A stretch of 64,000 nt of DNA, from the NCBI GenBank assembly GCA_046331245.1, contig JAXLRH010000006.1, positions 124,001 through 188,000 of the forward strand, given 5' to 3'. This DNA is from SSF14 sp046331245 (GTDB taxonomy: Bacteria > Actinomycetota > Acidimicrobiia > Acidimicrobiales > Microtrichaceae). Each line of letters opens with the position of its first letter. Positions within the stretch are counted from its first letter, which is position 1. The translations under genes and the position numbers were made by a program. Positions 22,589 to 31,099 of the stretch are shown here, piece by piece. The notes under the pieces were generated by a model that was not told the origin of the DNA, did not search any database, and saw only the letters and a program-made list of their open reading frames with translations.

Positions 22589-24604
22589 TCAGTAGACGGG
22601 GCAGCCGATGACGCCCGGAAGGATCGTCGTGAGGAGCGGCTTCATGAGGAAGCTGCCACCCGTGATGTTGACCTTCGAGCAGCCGCCACCGGCGTTCATG
22701 TAGAAGTCGCCTTCGAAGTAGAACGGGATGCCGATGAGCGAGAAGTAGAAGCCCACGCGGGTGGCCTTCATGCCGACGCCCTGGCTGAGGCTCAGTCGAG
22801 CCGACGCCACGTTGATCGAGGCGATGCGGAACTGGCCCGAACCGTTGAGCGACCAGCTCGGGTTCGTCAGCGACGAGGTGAAGGTGCCGCTGAAGTTGAT
22901 GCCCGCCGGGAAGTTGATGAGCACGATGCCGCCGGTGCCCGAGAGGCTGACCTGATCGGGGCTGGCGATGACCGTGCCGGCGAAGTTCAGGAGACCCCAC
23001 GAGTCGAGGTGCAGCGAGCCTGTCATGTTGCCCTGCAGGCTGAGCAGCGTGCCGTTGGGGCCGAAGCTCGCCTTCACCGCACCGGTGAGATCGGCGTTGC
23101 TGCCGACCTTGAGGCCGCCGGAGAACGACATGTCCAGCGGGCTGCCGTACGAGCTGCCGATGTGCAGGTTGGCGTTGGTGAGCGTGACGTCACCGAGGTT
23201 GACCGCACCGTTGACGGTGGCGTCGAGGCTCACGGTCTCGGCGAGGCCGTCGGTGATGATGATCGCACCGGCGAGGTGGGCGGCGAAGCCGGCGCCCACG
23301 AGGTTGGCGTCGACGGTGAGCGACGTGGTGGCGCCGCTGGTGTCGACCACGGCCGAGCCGTTGGCCTTCAGCGTGCCGATCTTGAAGTCGCCGGACACCT
23401 CGGTGTGCACCTGGCCGCCCACGATGGTGGTCGAGAGCGAACCGGAGACCGAGACGGCCGAGCCGTCCTGCATCGTGCCGGAGAACGAGCCCGCCCCCTG
23501 GAGTTGAAGGAAGGGCGTGTAGGCCGTGATGCCGTCCCACACGATCGACCCGTCGAAGCGCACCGTGTTGGCGCCCTGGGCGACGTCGATGACACCCACG
23601 AAGGTGGCCTTGTTGGTGGCCAGGGTGAGCGAGCCGCTCGCCGTGTTGACGTTGAGGTCGCCGAGGATGCCGCTGCCCTTGAAGGTGATGGCGGTCTCGG
23701 TGGCGTTGCCGTCGAGCTTCACCGAGCCGGTGAGGTCGATCTTCTTGCCGCCGGCCTGCGTGCCGACGAGGTGCGCCGAGATGTCGGCCTTGGCCGAGAC
23801 GAGGGCGCCGGCCTTGTCGAAGGCGACGTCCACGACGCCGCTGGCCGTGCTGGGCCCGATCTTGAGGCTGCCGGCGACCGTGGCTGCGACGCCGGTGGCC
23901 GGCGAGGCCGTGAGCTTCACCGTGGCGCCGGTGACGGAGATGTCGCCGATCTTCACCGCGCTGGCCTGCGCCGTCAGGGTGAGCGACGGAACGCCGCTGA
24001 TCATGGACAGCGTGCCGCTGAACGTGACCGGCGAGGTGGTGATGCCGGGGATCGTCAGGCCGGTCGAGGAGAGGCTGACCGACCAGTTGTCGAGGTTCGA
24101 CAGGGTGCCGACGAAGCCGATGGTCGAGGTCACGCCCGACAGGCGGACGGCGACGTTGCCACGAACGGTGATGCCGGCGGCGCCGATGTCGGCGGACAGC
24201 GTCTGCACCGAGAGGTTGTCGAGCACCGGCTGGCCGGCGGCGATCTCGTCACCGGTGACGGCGGCGATCGGCGCCGAGTTGGTGTTGCCCTGCTCCGACG
24301 GCACTTCCTGGCCCTGGGCCAGCGTCGCGCCCGACAGGCCGACCTTGGCGTTCGAGGCGGTGCAGCTGGTGCCGGTGACGGCGGTGCTCTGCGCGAGGGC
24401 GACCACCTGGTCCTTCACGAGCACGCCGGTGTCCGCGGTCGGCGGCGCGTCGGCCACCTTGTCCCAGAACGTGCAGAACTGCTCAGCAGGGGTCGGACCG
24501 GCGGGGGTCGTCGGGGGGCAGGCCGTAGCGACCCCCGCGACCAGCGAGAGCGCCAGCGCGCCGATCGCGAACCGACCAACCTTCTTGGACGTCGTCCGTT
24601 GCAT
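22589..24604 (-). CDS. large repetitive beta-rich secreted lipoprotein
   Basis: A 671-residue exported protein. Basic start, hydrophobic segment and lipobox ATAC, with Cys followed by PPTTPAG. A short Cys-containing N-terminal part (EQFCTFWDKV, TGTSCTAS) precedes about 480 residues of regular short beta-strand repeats in Ser/Thr/Gly/Val/Ala (for example VSGSLSTTIVGGQVHTEVSG, SGTMQDGSAVSVS), as expected for a beta-solenoid or stacked barrel. The end holds two Cys (GGGCSKVN, VIGCPVY). No family recognised. Together with the glycine-rich lipoprotein it brackets the island. Confidence 0.75.
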   Translation of the reverse strand: MQRTTSKKVGRFAIGALALSLVAGVATACPPTTPAGPTPAEQFCTFWDKVADAPPTADTGVLVKDQVVALAQSTAVTGTSCTASNAKVGLSGATLAQGQEVPSEQGNTNSAPIAAVTGDEIAAGQPVLDNLSVQTLSADIGAAGITVRGNVAVRLSGVTSTIGFVGTLSNLDNWSVSLSSTGLTIPGITTSPVTFSGTLSMISGVPSLTLTAQASAVKIGDISVTGATVKLTASPATGVAATVAGSLKIGPSTASGVVDVAFDKAGALVSAKADISAHLVGTQAGGKKIDLTGSVKLDGNATETAITFKGSGILGDLNVNTASGSLTLATNKATFVGVIDVAQGANTVRFDGSIVWDGITAYTPFLQLQGAGSFSGTMQDGSAVSVSGSLSTTIVGGQVHTEVSGDFKIGTLKANGSAVVDTSGATTSLTVDANLVGAGFAAHLAGAIIITDGLAETVSLDATVNGAVNLGDVTLTNANLHIGSSYGSPLDMSFSGGLKVGSNADLTGAVKASFGPNGTLLSLQGNMTGSLHLDSWGLLNFAGTVIASPDQVSLSGTGGIVLINFPAGINFSGTFTSSLTNPSWSLNGSGQFRIASINVASARLSLSQGVGMKATRVGFYFSLIGIPFYFEGDFYMNAGGGCSKVNITGGSFLMKPLLTTILPGVIGCPVY

Positions 24605-24756
24605 GATCCCCCGTAGGTGCTCGCCGTATACCTATGACCCGGCGCAAGCGTAGACGACGGTTGTGTCGTCTGTCACTTGTTGGGCACCCTCAGGGTCGGC
24701 ACGGCGAGCCCCGCCATGAGCGGGACCGTCCGTTTGCTACCCGCCGGTGGCGGGAC

Positions 24757-26103
24757 TCATACCTGGTGCGAGACCACCACGCGGCGCTTCCCGAGATCCT
24801 TCGCCCGGTACAGCGCCTCGTCGGCCCGGCGGATCAGCGACATCCCGTCGGCGGTGCCGCGCCCCATCGCCACGCCGACGCTGGCACCGACATTGGTCGG
24901 TTGACCGCCCACACTGATGGGGAGGCACACGCTCTCGATGAGCCGGCGGGCGATGTCGACCGCGAGCTCCTCGTCGGCGAGGCCGGGACACACCACGGCG
25001 AACTCGTCGCCGCCGAGGCGCCCGACGGTGTCCCCGTCACGGACCACGCCGCGGATGCGTCGCGCCACCTCGACGAGCACGGCGTCGCCGGCCTGGTGGC
25101 CGAGCCGGTCGTTGATCACCTTGAAGTCGTCGAGGTCGACGTAGAGCAGCGCGCACGACGAGGCGACGGCGGACACCTCACGGTGGAACCCGGCGCGGTT
25201 GGCGAGACCCGTCAGACCGTCGTGGCTCGCCTCCCACCGCAGGGCCGCCTTCGCGTGGTGGTCGACGATCGCCAGCGACGCCAGCCGGAGCGCCTGGTGG
25301 ATCGGCTGCTGCGGCCCGGTCACGAGCGGGACGGCGAGCGGGCTCCACGCGACGAGACAGCCGACGACCTCGGGGCCGCCCGGCGCCACGATCGGCAGCA
25401 CCCACACCGCGGGGTACTCGCCCTCGAGGTCGGTCACCGTCGCCATCTCGCCGCTGCGGCGCACCTCGGCGACCATGTCCATGGGCGCGGCGGGTGGTTC
25501 GGGCGCGTCGGGTGCCGAGATGACGTGATCGAACCCGTGGTCCCACCACATCACCTGACAGCGCACGCCGTCGATCGTCCGGTCGACGAGGCGGGCGATC
25601 ACCGGGAGGACCGCGTCGAGGCCGGCGCCACTGCCGAGCAGGTCGATGGCGAGCGGCAGGTCGGTGCGGTCGTCGGCGATCCGACCGGTCGCGAGGAGCG
25701 CGTCGACGGCGGGGTCGCCGAGGTGGTTGAACACGGAGACCTCGCACCGCACCCAGTCGCCGTTGGCATGGGCGACCCGGATGGTGCTCACGTCGGGGCG
25801 CCAGGTGGCGTCGAACGAGCGGTACTCCTCCGCGTGCTCGGAGTGGTAGTCCATGGCCGCGAGCACGAGCTCGAGGTCGTCGGGGTGGATGAGCTCCACG
25901 ATGTTGCGCCCGACGGGATCGGCCCACCCGAAGATCGACCCGAGCGTCTCCGACCCCCACATGACCGAGAAATCGGGGTGCAGGAGCACGGAGAAGTGCC
26001 CGTAGGCCCGCGACGTGGCGAGGCCGACGCGCTCCAGCAGCGACGATGTCGCGTCGGGCCGCGACGCGGCGGCGGGATCGGCGTCGCGTTCGAGCAGGGT
26101 CAC
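24757..26103 (-). CDS. PAS/GAF/GGDEF diguanylate cyclase
   Basis: A 448-residue cytosolic signalling enzyme. PAS-like region at about 30-150 (FSVLLHPDFSVMWGSETLG), a GAF-like middle domain and a C-terminal GGDEF domain. The active-site motif is RLGGDEFAVV (GGDEF at 364-368), and the inhibitory I-site RDGD (355-358) lies five residues before it. DGLTGLANR opens the domain. It should make c-di-GMP and be feedback-inhibited. No membrane segment and no EAL domain. The signal sensed by the N-terminal domains is unknown. Confidence 0.9.
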   Translation of the reverse strand: MTLLERDADPAAASRPDATSSLLERVGLATSRAYGHFSVLLHPDFSVMWGSETLGSIFGWADPVGRNIVELIHPDDLELVLAAMDYHSEHAEEYRSFDATWRPDVSTIRVAHANGDWVRCEVSVFNHLGDPAVDALLATGRIADDRTDLPLAIDLLGSGAGLDAVLPVIARLVDRTIDGVRCQVMWWDHGFDHVISAPDAPEPPAAPMDMVAEVRRSGEMATVTDLEGEYPAVWVLPIVAPGGPEVVGCLVAWSPLAVPLVTGPQQPIHQALRLASLAIVDHHAKAALRWEASHDGLTGLANRAGFHREVSAVASSCALLYVDLDDFKVINDRLGHQAGDAVLVEVARRIRGVVRDGDTVGRLGGDEFAVVCPGLADEELAVDIARRLIESVCLPISVGGQPTNVGASVGVAMGRGTADGMSLIRRADEALYRAKDLGKRRVVVSHQV

Positions 26104-26148
26104 CCTCGAGGTATCGACCTGCCCGTGGCGTGCCTTGAGATCGCGGCG

Positions 26149-26610
26149 TCAGTCGGCGAGCAGCGTGGGATCGAACGTGAGGTGCTCGCCGACGTCGCCC
26201 CAGCGCTCGGGGATCATGCGTCGCCGGACGAACCGCCAGGCGCCGTCGCGGCGGGCCACGCGGTCGACGTAGCGGCCGACGACGACGGGGGCGAGCGGGA
26301 AGGTCGGGGTCGCCTGGAACACGGTGAAGCGCGACCGCATCTCCAGCTCGTCGACGCCGACCGCCTCGACGATCACGTTCGTGATGACGTGTGCCGTGAG
26401 CGGTGTGCCGTCGGCGTGCCGCCGGGTCGTGGCCACGAACAGCGCCTCGATCTCCTCCGCGCCGGCCGCCACCCGGTTGCCGGCGGCGTCCTCCAGCACG
26501 GCATCCGCCAGGAGGCGTCCGACGGCGGCGAAGTCGCCGGCGTCGATGTGCTCCGCGTACCGAGCGAGCAGTTCGGCGGCGAGCGCCCGGTCTGCTGGGT
26601 CGACGTTCAT
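26149..26610 (-). CDS. nuclear transport factor 2 family (SnoaL-like) protein
   Basis: A 153-residue cone-shaped alpha+beta barrel protein. LAAELLARYAEHIDAGDFAAVGRLLADAV followed by EIEALFVATTRRHADGTPLTAHVITNVIV fits the SnoaL_4 group, often enzymes or lyases of small polar-aromatic substrates. Start at 26610 or at a GTG/ATG nine bases upstream is uncertain. It is divergent from the 26659 gene. Confidence 0.75.
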   Translation of the reverse strand: MNVDPADRALAAELLARYAEHIDAGDFAAVGRLLADAVLEDAAGNRVAAGAEEIEALFVATTRRHADGTPLTAHVITNVIVEAVGVDELEMRSRFTVFQATPTFPLAPVVVGRYVDRVARRDGAWRFVRRRMIPERWGDVGEHLTFDPTLLAD

Positions 26611-26658
26611 GGGGCACATGACATCACGGATTCGGCGGCGAGGTGACAAGCTCGGCCC

Positions 26659-27291
26659 ATGTCCGGTGACCGTGTGCAGATGGTAGGCACGATCGCGTCG
26701 TGCGGGTTCGAGAGTGGTGACCGCTTCGTCATCGGGCGGTGGGAGACCTCGCCGGTGGGCCCCACGGTGGACGTGATGTGGGCGCGCCCCGACGGCACCC
26801 GGGTGCTGCTGGCGCCCGACGAGCCCACGGCCACCTACGTCACGAGCGTGTACCGGTTCGACGAGGTGCGCGTGGTGCCGTTCGAGGACGTCGGCTCCAA
26901 CTCCCCGTCCGAGCTGCACCTCACCGCCGGTCCGCTCCGCATCCGCCTCAACGCCGGGTGGCGCGTGTTGTGGCTGCCCGACCGTCCGTTGTGGTTCACG
27001 AAGTGGGTGGAGCGTCCGGTGGCCCGTGCGCTGCTCGGGGTCCACACGTGGGGCACCAGCCCGACCGGCGTGCAGGAGTGGTACCAGGCGCGGTCGTGCC
27101 GTTTCGTCCAGTCGGCGGCCGCCGAGCTCGACGGACGCGAGCTCGGCGGGTCGCGGCCGCTGCACCCGGCGTGCGGGTTCGGGTTCTCGGAGTCGCCCCG
27201 CCGGCCGAGCATCGTCGAGGTCCGCCCGACGTTGCTCGGGCCCGCCGGGTGGCTCGACGGGTTGGGCTCAGGCGGCGGCCTCGTCCCGTAG
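26659..27291 (+). CDS. conserved hypothetical protein (actinobacterial)
   Basis: A 210-residue soluble protein with IASCGFESGDRFVIGRWE, VDVMWARPDGTRVLLAP and AGWRVLWLPDRPLWFTKWVE, Trp-rich and without a signal peptide. Similar proteins occur as unnamed conserved proteins in actinobacteria. The gene overlaps the 3' end of clpP by 24 bp (convergent). No function can be given. Confidence 0.7.
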   Translation: MSGDRVQMVGTIASCGFESGDRFVIGRWETSPVGPTVDVMWARPDGTRVLLAPDEPTATYVTSVYRFDEVRVVPFEDVGSNSPSELHLTAGPLRIRLNAGWRVLWLPDRPLWFTKWVERPVARALLGVHTWGTSPTGVQEWYQARSCRFVQSAAAELDGRELGGSRPLHPACGFGFSESPRRPSIVEVRPTLLGPAGWLDGLGSGGGLVP

Positions 27292-27888
27292 CGCGGCGAC
27301 GACCTCGGTCGGCCGTCGTTCGAGGATGTGGTCGACGGCGCCGTACGCGATGGCGTCGGCGCCACGCACGATGTAGTCACGGTCGAGGTCGGCCACGATC
27401 TGCGCCCGGTCGCGACCGGTGGCGGTGACGAGGATGTCGACCATGCGGTCGCGCATCTCGACGACCTCGCGCACCTGGATCTCGATGTCGACCGACTGGC
27501 CCTGCGCTCCCCCGTGGGGCTGGTGGAACAGGACGCGGGCGTTCGGGAGGATGTACCGGTGGCCCGGCTCGCCGGCCGCGAGGAGCACCGCCGCCGCCGA
27601 CGCGGCCTGGCCGACGCAGATCGTGGCGACCGGGGCCTGGATGTACTGCATCGTGTCGACGATGGCGAAGAAGCCGGTCATCTCCCCACCCGGGCTGTTG
27701 ATGTAGAGGTTGATCGGCTTGTGGGGGTCCTCCGCCTCGAGGTGCAGCAGCTGGCCGACGACGAGGTTGGCGACCTGCTCGTCGATGGCCGTGCCGAGGA
27801 ACACGATGCGATCGGACAGCAGCCGGGAGTAGAGGTCGTAGGCCCGTTCGCCCTGGGGGCTGGACATCAACACGGTGGGGACGATCAC
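27268..27888 (-). CDS. clpP: ATP-dependent Clp protease proteolytic subunit
   Basis: A 206-residue Clp serine protease. The N-terminus IVPTVLMSSPQGERAYDLYSRLL is typical. The catalytic triad is Ser in CVGQAASAAAVLLAAGE, His in LFHQPHGG and Asp in RDYIVRGADAIAYG. The frame is open to 27936, but GTG 27888 with GGAG six bases upstream gives the usual length and keeps the upstream operator out of the coding region. ClpP works with a Clp/Hsp100 unfoldase; no ClpX or partner ClpP gene is adjacent, so this may be an accessory paralogue. Confidence 0.92.
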   Translation of the reverse strand: MIVPTVLMSSPQGERAYDLYSRLLSDRIVFLGTAIDEQVANLVVGQLLHLEAEDPHKPINLYINSPGGEMTGFFAIVDTMQYIQAPVATICVGQAASAAAVLLAAGEPGHRYILPNARVLFHQPHGGAQGQSVDIEIQVREVVEMRDRMVDILVTATGRDRAQIVADLDRDYIVRGADAIAYGAVDHILERRPTEVVAALRDEAAA

Positions 27889-27910
27889 AGGGGGCTCCGT
27901 TCGAAGTTGT

Positions 27911-27972
27911 GCAACTGATTGGTTGCGTTTCACCATAGGGGTGGTGGAACGAACACGCAACCGCTACGTTGC
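27911..27972. promoter_or_regulatory. duplicated ArsR-type operator GCAAC-N6-GTTGC
   Basis: Two exact copies of the dyad GCAAC-N6-GTTGC, at 27911-27926 and 27957-27972, 46 bp apart, in the gap between clpP and the SRPBCC gene. The second overlaps the clpP -35. They are probably the targets of the ArsR-type regulator two genes downstream. Confidence 0.65.
27932..27960 (-). promoter_or_regulatory. clpP promoter
   Basis: On the minus strand TTGCGT (27960-27955), a 17-bp spacer and TATGGT (27937-27932). Transcription would start near 27925, in the left operator dyad. The right operator covers the -35. Confidence 0.5.
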
Positions 27973-27976
27973 ACAT

Positions 27977-28432
27977 ATGGAACACACCGAGATCGACCAC
28001 GCCACTGCGACCGACCTTGCGACCGTCGAGCGCACCGTCCTGCTCGAGGCCGGCATCGACGAGGTGCTGGACGCGCTGCAGCGGCCCGACCTCCTCTCGG
28101 CGTGGCTCGGCCCGTGGACGCCCGACGCCGATGGCACCGGCGCGACGGTCACCACCGACGACGGCGTGACGCGCCGCGTCACCCTCCTCGACGCCGACGG
28201 CACGGGCGCAGCCGTGCGCTGGGCATGGAGCCCCGTCGACGACCCTGCCGCGGCGAGCGAGGTGCGCCTCGTGGTGAGCGGCGAGGGCCTCCGCACCCGC
28301 GTCACGGTCGTCGAGTCGCTGCCGACCGCCACCGCCTGCACCGGCCGCAGCGTCGCCACTGCCGTGCCGTGGCTGCCGAGCCTCCTCGCGCTCGGGGCGG
28401 TGCTCGCCGTCGGCTCGCACGTCCCCGCGTGA
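27977..28432 (+). CDS. SRPBCC family protein
   Basis: A 151-residue helix-grip protein of the START/AHSA1 superfamily (VERTVLLEAGIDEVLDALQRPDLLSAWLGPW). Such proteins carry hydrophobic ligands and often pair with an ArsR-family gene, as here, where the regulator starts seven bases downstream. ATG 27977 sits five bases after the right operator, so translation of a leaderless or very short leader message is possible. Confidence 0.78.
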   Translation: MEHTEIDHATATDLATVERTVLLEAGIDEVLDALQRPDLLSAWLGPWTPDADGTGATVTTDDGVTRRVTLLDADGTGAAVRWAWSPVDDPAAASEVRLVVSGEGLRTRVTVVESLPTATACTGRSVATAVPWLPSLLALGAVLAVGSHVPA

Positions 28433-28439
28433 TCGACCG

Positions 28440-28745
28440 GTGAGCACCGACGCCGTGTTCACGGCGCTCGCCGACGACACCCGTCGGTCGCTGCTCCGCG
28501 CCGTCGCCGCCCACGGCCCGTGCACCGCCACCGAGCTCGCCCGCGATCGCGACATCACCCGGCAGGCCGTGGCGAAGCACCTCGCCGTGCTCGGCGAGGC
28601 CGGGCTCGTCCACGGCCGCCGCGAGGGTCGGGAGGTGCGCTATCGCGCCGACACGACGCCGCTCGACCTGGCGGCACGATGGATCGATGAGACGGGCGAC
28701 GCCTGGGACCGACGCCTCGAACGCCTCCGGGCTGTGCTGGAGTGA
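28440..28745 (+). CDS. ArsR-family winged-helix regulator
   Basis: A 101-residue DNA-binding protein. ALADDTRRSLLRAVAAHGP is the ArsR N-terminal helix and TARDRDITRQAVAKHLAVLGEAGLV style helix-turn-helix follows (DITRQAVAKHL). The usual metal-binding cysteines are absent, as in SRPBCC-partnered regulators. GTG start. Likely represses its own operon and clpP through the two upstream dyads. Confidence 0.85.
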   Translation: MSTDAVFTALADDTRRSLLRAVAAHGPCTATELARDRDITRQAVAKHLAVLGEAGLVHGRREGREVRYRADTTPLDLAARWIDETGDAWDRRLERLRAVLE

Positions 28746-28773
28746 CGAGGCTCGACACGAGGGGCGGGAATAG

Positions 28774-28785
28774 TTGAGCGCTCAA
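28774..28785. promoter_or_regulatory. palindrome TTGAGCGCTCAA upstream of the VOC gene
   Basis: A perfect 12-bp palindrome, 32 bp before the VOC start codon. The shape is like a TetR-family site. The regulator is not encoded next to it. Confidence 0.45.
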
Positions 28786-28817
28786 TGTGTTGCACCACGC
28801 GATCCAGGAGGACACCG

Positions 28818-29336
28818 ATGGCCATCACCCGCCTCAACCATGCCGTGCTCTACGTCCGCGACGTCGAGGTCACCCGCGAGTTCTACGAGAACGTCCTCGG
28901 CTTCGAGACGCTCGTCTGGATGCCCGGCAAGGCAGCGTTCTTCCGCGCCGACGGCTCCACCAACGACCACGACCTCGGGACGTTCCAGATCGGGTCGGGC
29001 GCCGGCCCCACCACGGCCGGGCGCTCGTCGGTCGGGCTGTACCACCTCGCCTGGGAGGTGGACACGCTGACCGAGCTCGCCCGCCTGCGTGACGTGCTCG
29101 TCGAGCGGGGCGCCCTCGTCGGCGCCACCGACCACATCACGACCAAGGCGCTCTACGCGTTCGATCCCGACGGCCTCGAGTTCGAGCTCAGCTGGCTCGT
29201 GCCGGCCGACCGCATCGACGACGAGCTCCGGGCCGAGGCCGCAGCCGTGATGGGCCGCCCCCTCGACCTCGACGCCGAGATCGCCCGCTACGGGGCCACG
29301 ACGCTCGGCGGGATCGGCGTGTCCATCCCGATCTGA
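28818..29336 (+). CDS. VOC superfamily (glyoxalase/extradiol dioxygenase-like) protein
   Basis: A 172-residue vicinal-oxygen-chelate enzyme. LNHAVLYVRDVEVTREFYENVLGF opens the first module; the metal ligands are His in LNHAVLYV, His in GLYHLAWEV and Glu in GLEFELSWL. A strong AGGAGG precedes ATG 28818. Substrate not known. Its end overlaps the convergent MFS gene by 49 bp. Confidence 0.85.
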   Translation: MAITRLNHAVLYVRDVEVTREFYENVLGFETLVWMPGKAAFFRADGSTNDHDLGTFQIGSGAGPTTAGRSSVGLYHLAWEVDTLTELARLRDVLVERGALVGATDHITTKALYAFDPDGLEFELSWLVPADRIDDELRAEAAAVMGRPLDLDAEIARYGATTLGGIGVSIPI

Positions 29337-30568
29337 GCGTCGGAGGCGAACGGGCGGTCGACACGTCGCGACGCCGACCATCCGTAGGCCGCGGCGACGA
29401 TCGCCGACAGGGCGCCCAGCCCGACGCCGTAGCGCGGGCCGAGCCAATCGCAGACGGCGCCCAGGATGGGGCCGCCGATCGGGGTCGACCCCAGGAACAC
29501 CATCGCCTGCAGGGCCAGCACCCGGCCACGCATCGACGGGTCGGAGCGCATCTGCACGATGGCGGTCGACGCCGTCATGAAGCCGATGCTGGCGGCGCCG
29601 AGCACGACGCCGACGGGGAACGCGAACGCCAGGTTCGGCGCGACGGCGAAGACCGCCATCGACACACCGAACATCGCCGCCGCCGAGACCACGTGGCGGA
29701 GGTCGATCTCGGTGCGCCGGGCCGTGGTGAGCGCGCCGATGAGCGACCCCACGCTGATGACCGAGAAGAGGATCGTGAACGTCGACTCGGAGCCGCCGAA
29801 CGAGCGCTTCACCAGCAGCGGGATCACCACGCTGAAGTTGAACGCCAGGGTGCCGATGATCGACATCATCACGAGGGGGATGCGCAGCTCGGGCACGCTC
29901 AGCGCGTAGCGCAGGCCGGCGCGCACCTGGCCACGACCGCGGGCGGCGACCGGACCGGGACGGAACTTCGAGGCGTCCATGAGGCCGTACCCGACGAGCA
30001 CCGCGATGTAGGTGAGGCCGTCGACGGCGAAGCACCACCCGTAGCCCACCGTGGAGATGAGGAGGCCGGCGAGCGCCGGACCGATGATGCGTGAGCCGGT
30101 CATCAGCGCGCTGTTGAGGCTGACGGCGTTGTTGACCTTGTCGCCCTCGACCATCTCGACGACGAACGAGCGGCGAGCCGGGTTGTCGAACGCCGTCGCG
30201 ATGCCACCGAGGAACGCCACGGCGTAGATGCCGGGCACGAACGGATGCGACATGAACGCGAGGGCCGCCAGCGCGAAGGACTGCAGCATGGCGAACACCT
30301 GCACGATGACCAGCAGCTTCCGCTTGTCGGAGCGATCGGCCACGAGGCCGGCCCACGGGCCGAGCAGCAGCACGGGCAGGAACTGGCACGCGGTGAGCAG
30401 GCCGACGGCGAACCCGTTGCCCGTGAGCTTGAGCACGAGCAGGGCCTGGGCGATGAGCGTGAGCCAGTTGCCGACCTGCGAGATCATCTGGCCGCAGAAG
30501 AACAGGCGGAAGTTGCGCACCGCGAGGGACGAGAACGTCTCGCGGGTGGCGTGCTCGAACCGCGTCAT
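29288..30568 (-). CDS. MFS transporter (EntS-like)
   Basis: A 426-residue 12-helix major facilitator. The N-terminus RNFRLFFCGQMISQVGNWLTLIAQA and the loop DRSDKRKLL are typical of the enterobactin-exporter-like DHA3 group, which exports siderophores, drugs or lipids. The ATG overlaps the TGA of the MarR gene upstream (ATGA), so the pair is one operon. A 49-bp convergent overlap with the VOC gene is long but both frames look real. Confidence 0.87.
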   Translation of the reverse strand: MTRFEHATRETFSSLAVRNFRLFFCGQMISQVGNWLTLIAQALLVLKLTGNGFAVGLLTACQFLPVLLLGPWAGLVADRSDKRKLLVIVQVFAMLQSFALAALAFMSHPFVPGIYAVAFLGGIATAFDNPARRSFVVEMVEGDKVNNAVSLNSALMTGSRIIGPALAGLLISTVGYGWCFAVDGLTYIAVLVGYGLMDASKFRPGPVAARGRGQVRAGLRYALSVPELRIPLVMMSIIGTLAFNFSVVIPLLVKRSFGGSESTFTILFSVISVGSLIGALTTARRTEIDLRHVVSAAAMFGVSMAVFAVAPNLAFAFPVGVVLGAASIGFMTASTAIVQMRSDPSMRGRVLALQAMVFLGSTPIGGPILGAVCDWLGPRYGVGLGALSAIVAAAYGWSASRRVDRPFASDAQIGMDTPIPPSVVAP

Positions 30569-31023
30569 GACGGTTCCTCCGGTGGCCGCACGAGATGGTC
30601 GAGCACCTCGACGACGTCGTGCAGGCGCACGAGATCGTCGGGCGGGAGCTCACGAAGACGCGCCGAGAGCCACTCGGTGCGGCGGGCACGGATGTCCGCC
30701 AGCTGGGTGACGCCCGCCTCGGTGATGCGCACCCGGCACACGCGGCGATCGCCGGGGTCGACGAGTCGCTCGATGTACCCGCGCTCGACCAGGCGGTCGA
30801 CGAGCTTGGTGACGGTGGGAGGCGTGACCTGCTCGAGCGCGGCGAGCCTGCTCAGGGTGAGGGGGCCGTCGCGTCCGATGGAGGCGAGCGCGGTGGCGAG
30901 TGCGGGCGCCATGCCGCTCTGGTCCTGCTGGCGCAGCAGCCGGGCGAGGCGGGCCAGCGAGAAGCGCAGGGACTCGGCGGTCTCGTCGATGTCGGGGGCG
31001 GTGCTCGCTGCTCTCCTGGCCAT
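30565..31023 (-). CDS. MarR-family transcriptional regulator
   Basis: A 152-residue winged-helix protein (LARLLRQQDQSGMAP, LSRLAALEQVTPPTVTKLVDRLVERGYIERLVDPGDRRVCRVRI). The start is taken at ATG 31023; GTG 31044 is also open but overlaps the operator-like dyad. It is translationally coupled to the exporter and likely represses it, released by an exported compound. Confidence 0.86.
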   Translation of the reverse strand: MARRAASTAPDIDETAESLRFSLARLARLLRQQDQSGMAPALATALASIGRDGPLTLSRLAALEQVTPPTVTKLVDRLVERGYIERLVDPGDRRVCRVRITEAGVTQLADIRARRTEWLSARLRELPPDDLVRLHDVVEVLDHLVRPPEEPS

Positions 31024-31043
31024 GTCGTGCACGATACCCCGCA

Positions 31044-31066
31044 TAGTTAGCTAGCGAAACTAACTA
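31044..31066. promoter_or_regulatory. MarR operator-like dyad
   Basis: TAGTTAG (31044-31050) and CTAACTA (31060-31066) are perfect inverted repeats with a 9-bp spacer, in the gap between the divergent MarR and SnoaL genes, in a short AT-rich stretch. Confidence 0.6.
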
Positions 31067-31099
31067 GACGCATGTCACAGACCCGCCAAAGATCGCCCC

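Noticed and set aside
27888..27936. clpP start at ATG 27936
   Set aside because: It would place an operator dyad inside the coding region and give an N-terminus unlike ClpP. GTG 27888 has GGAG at a proper distance.
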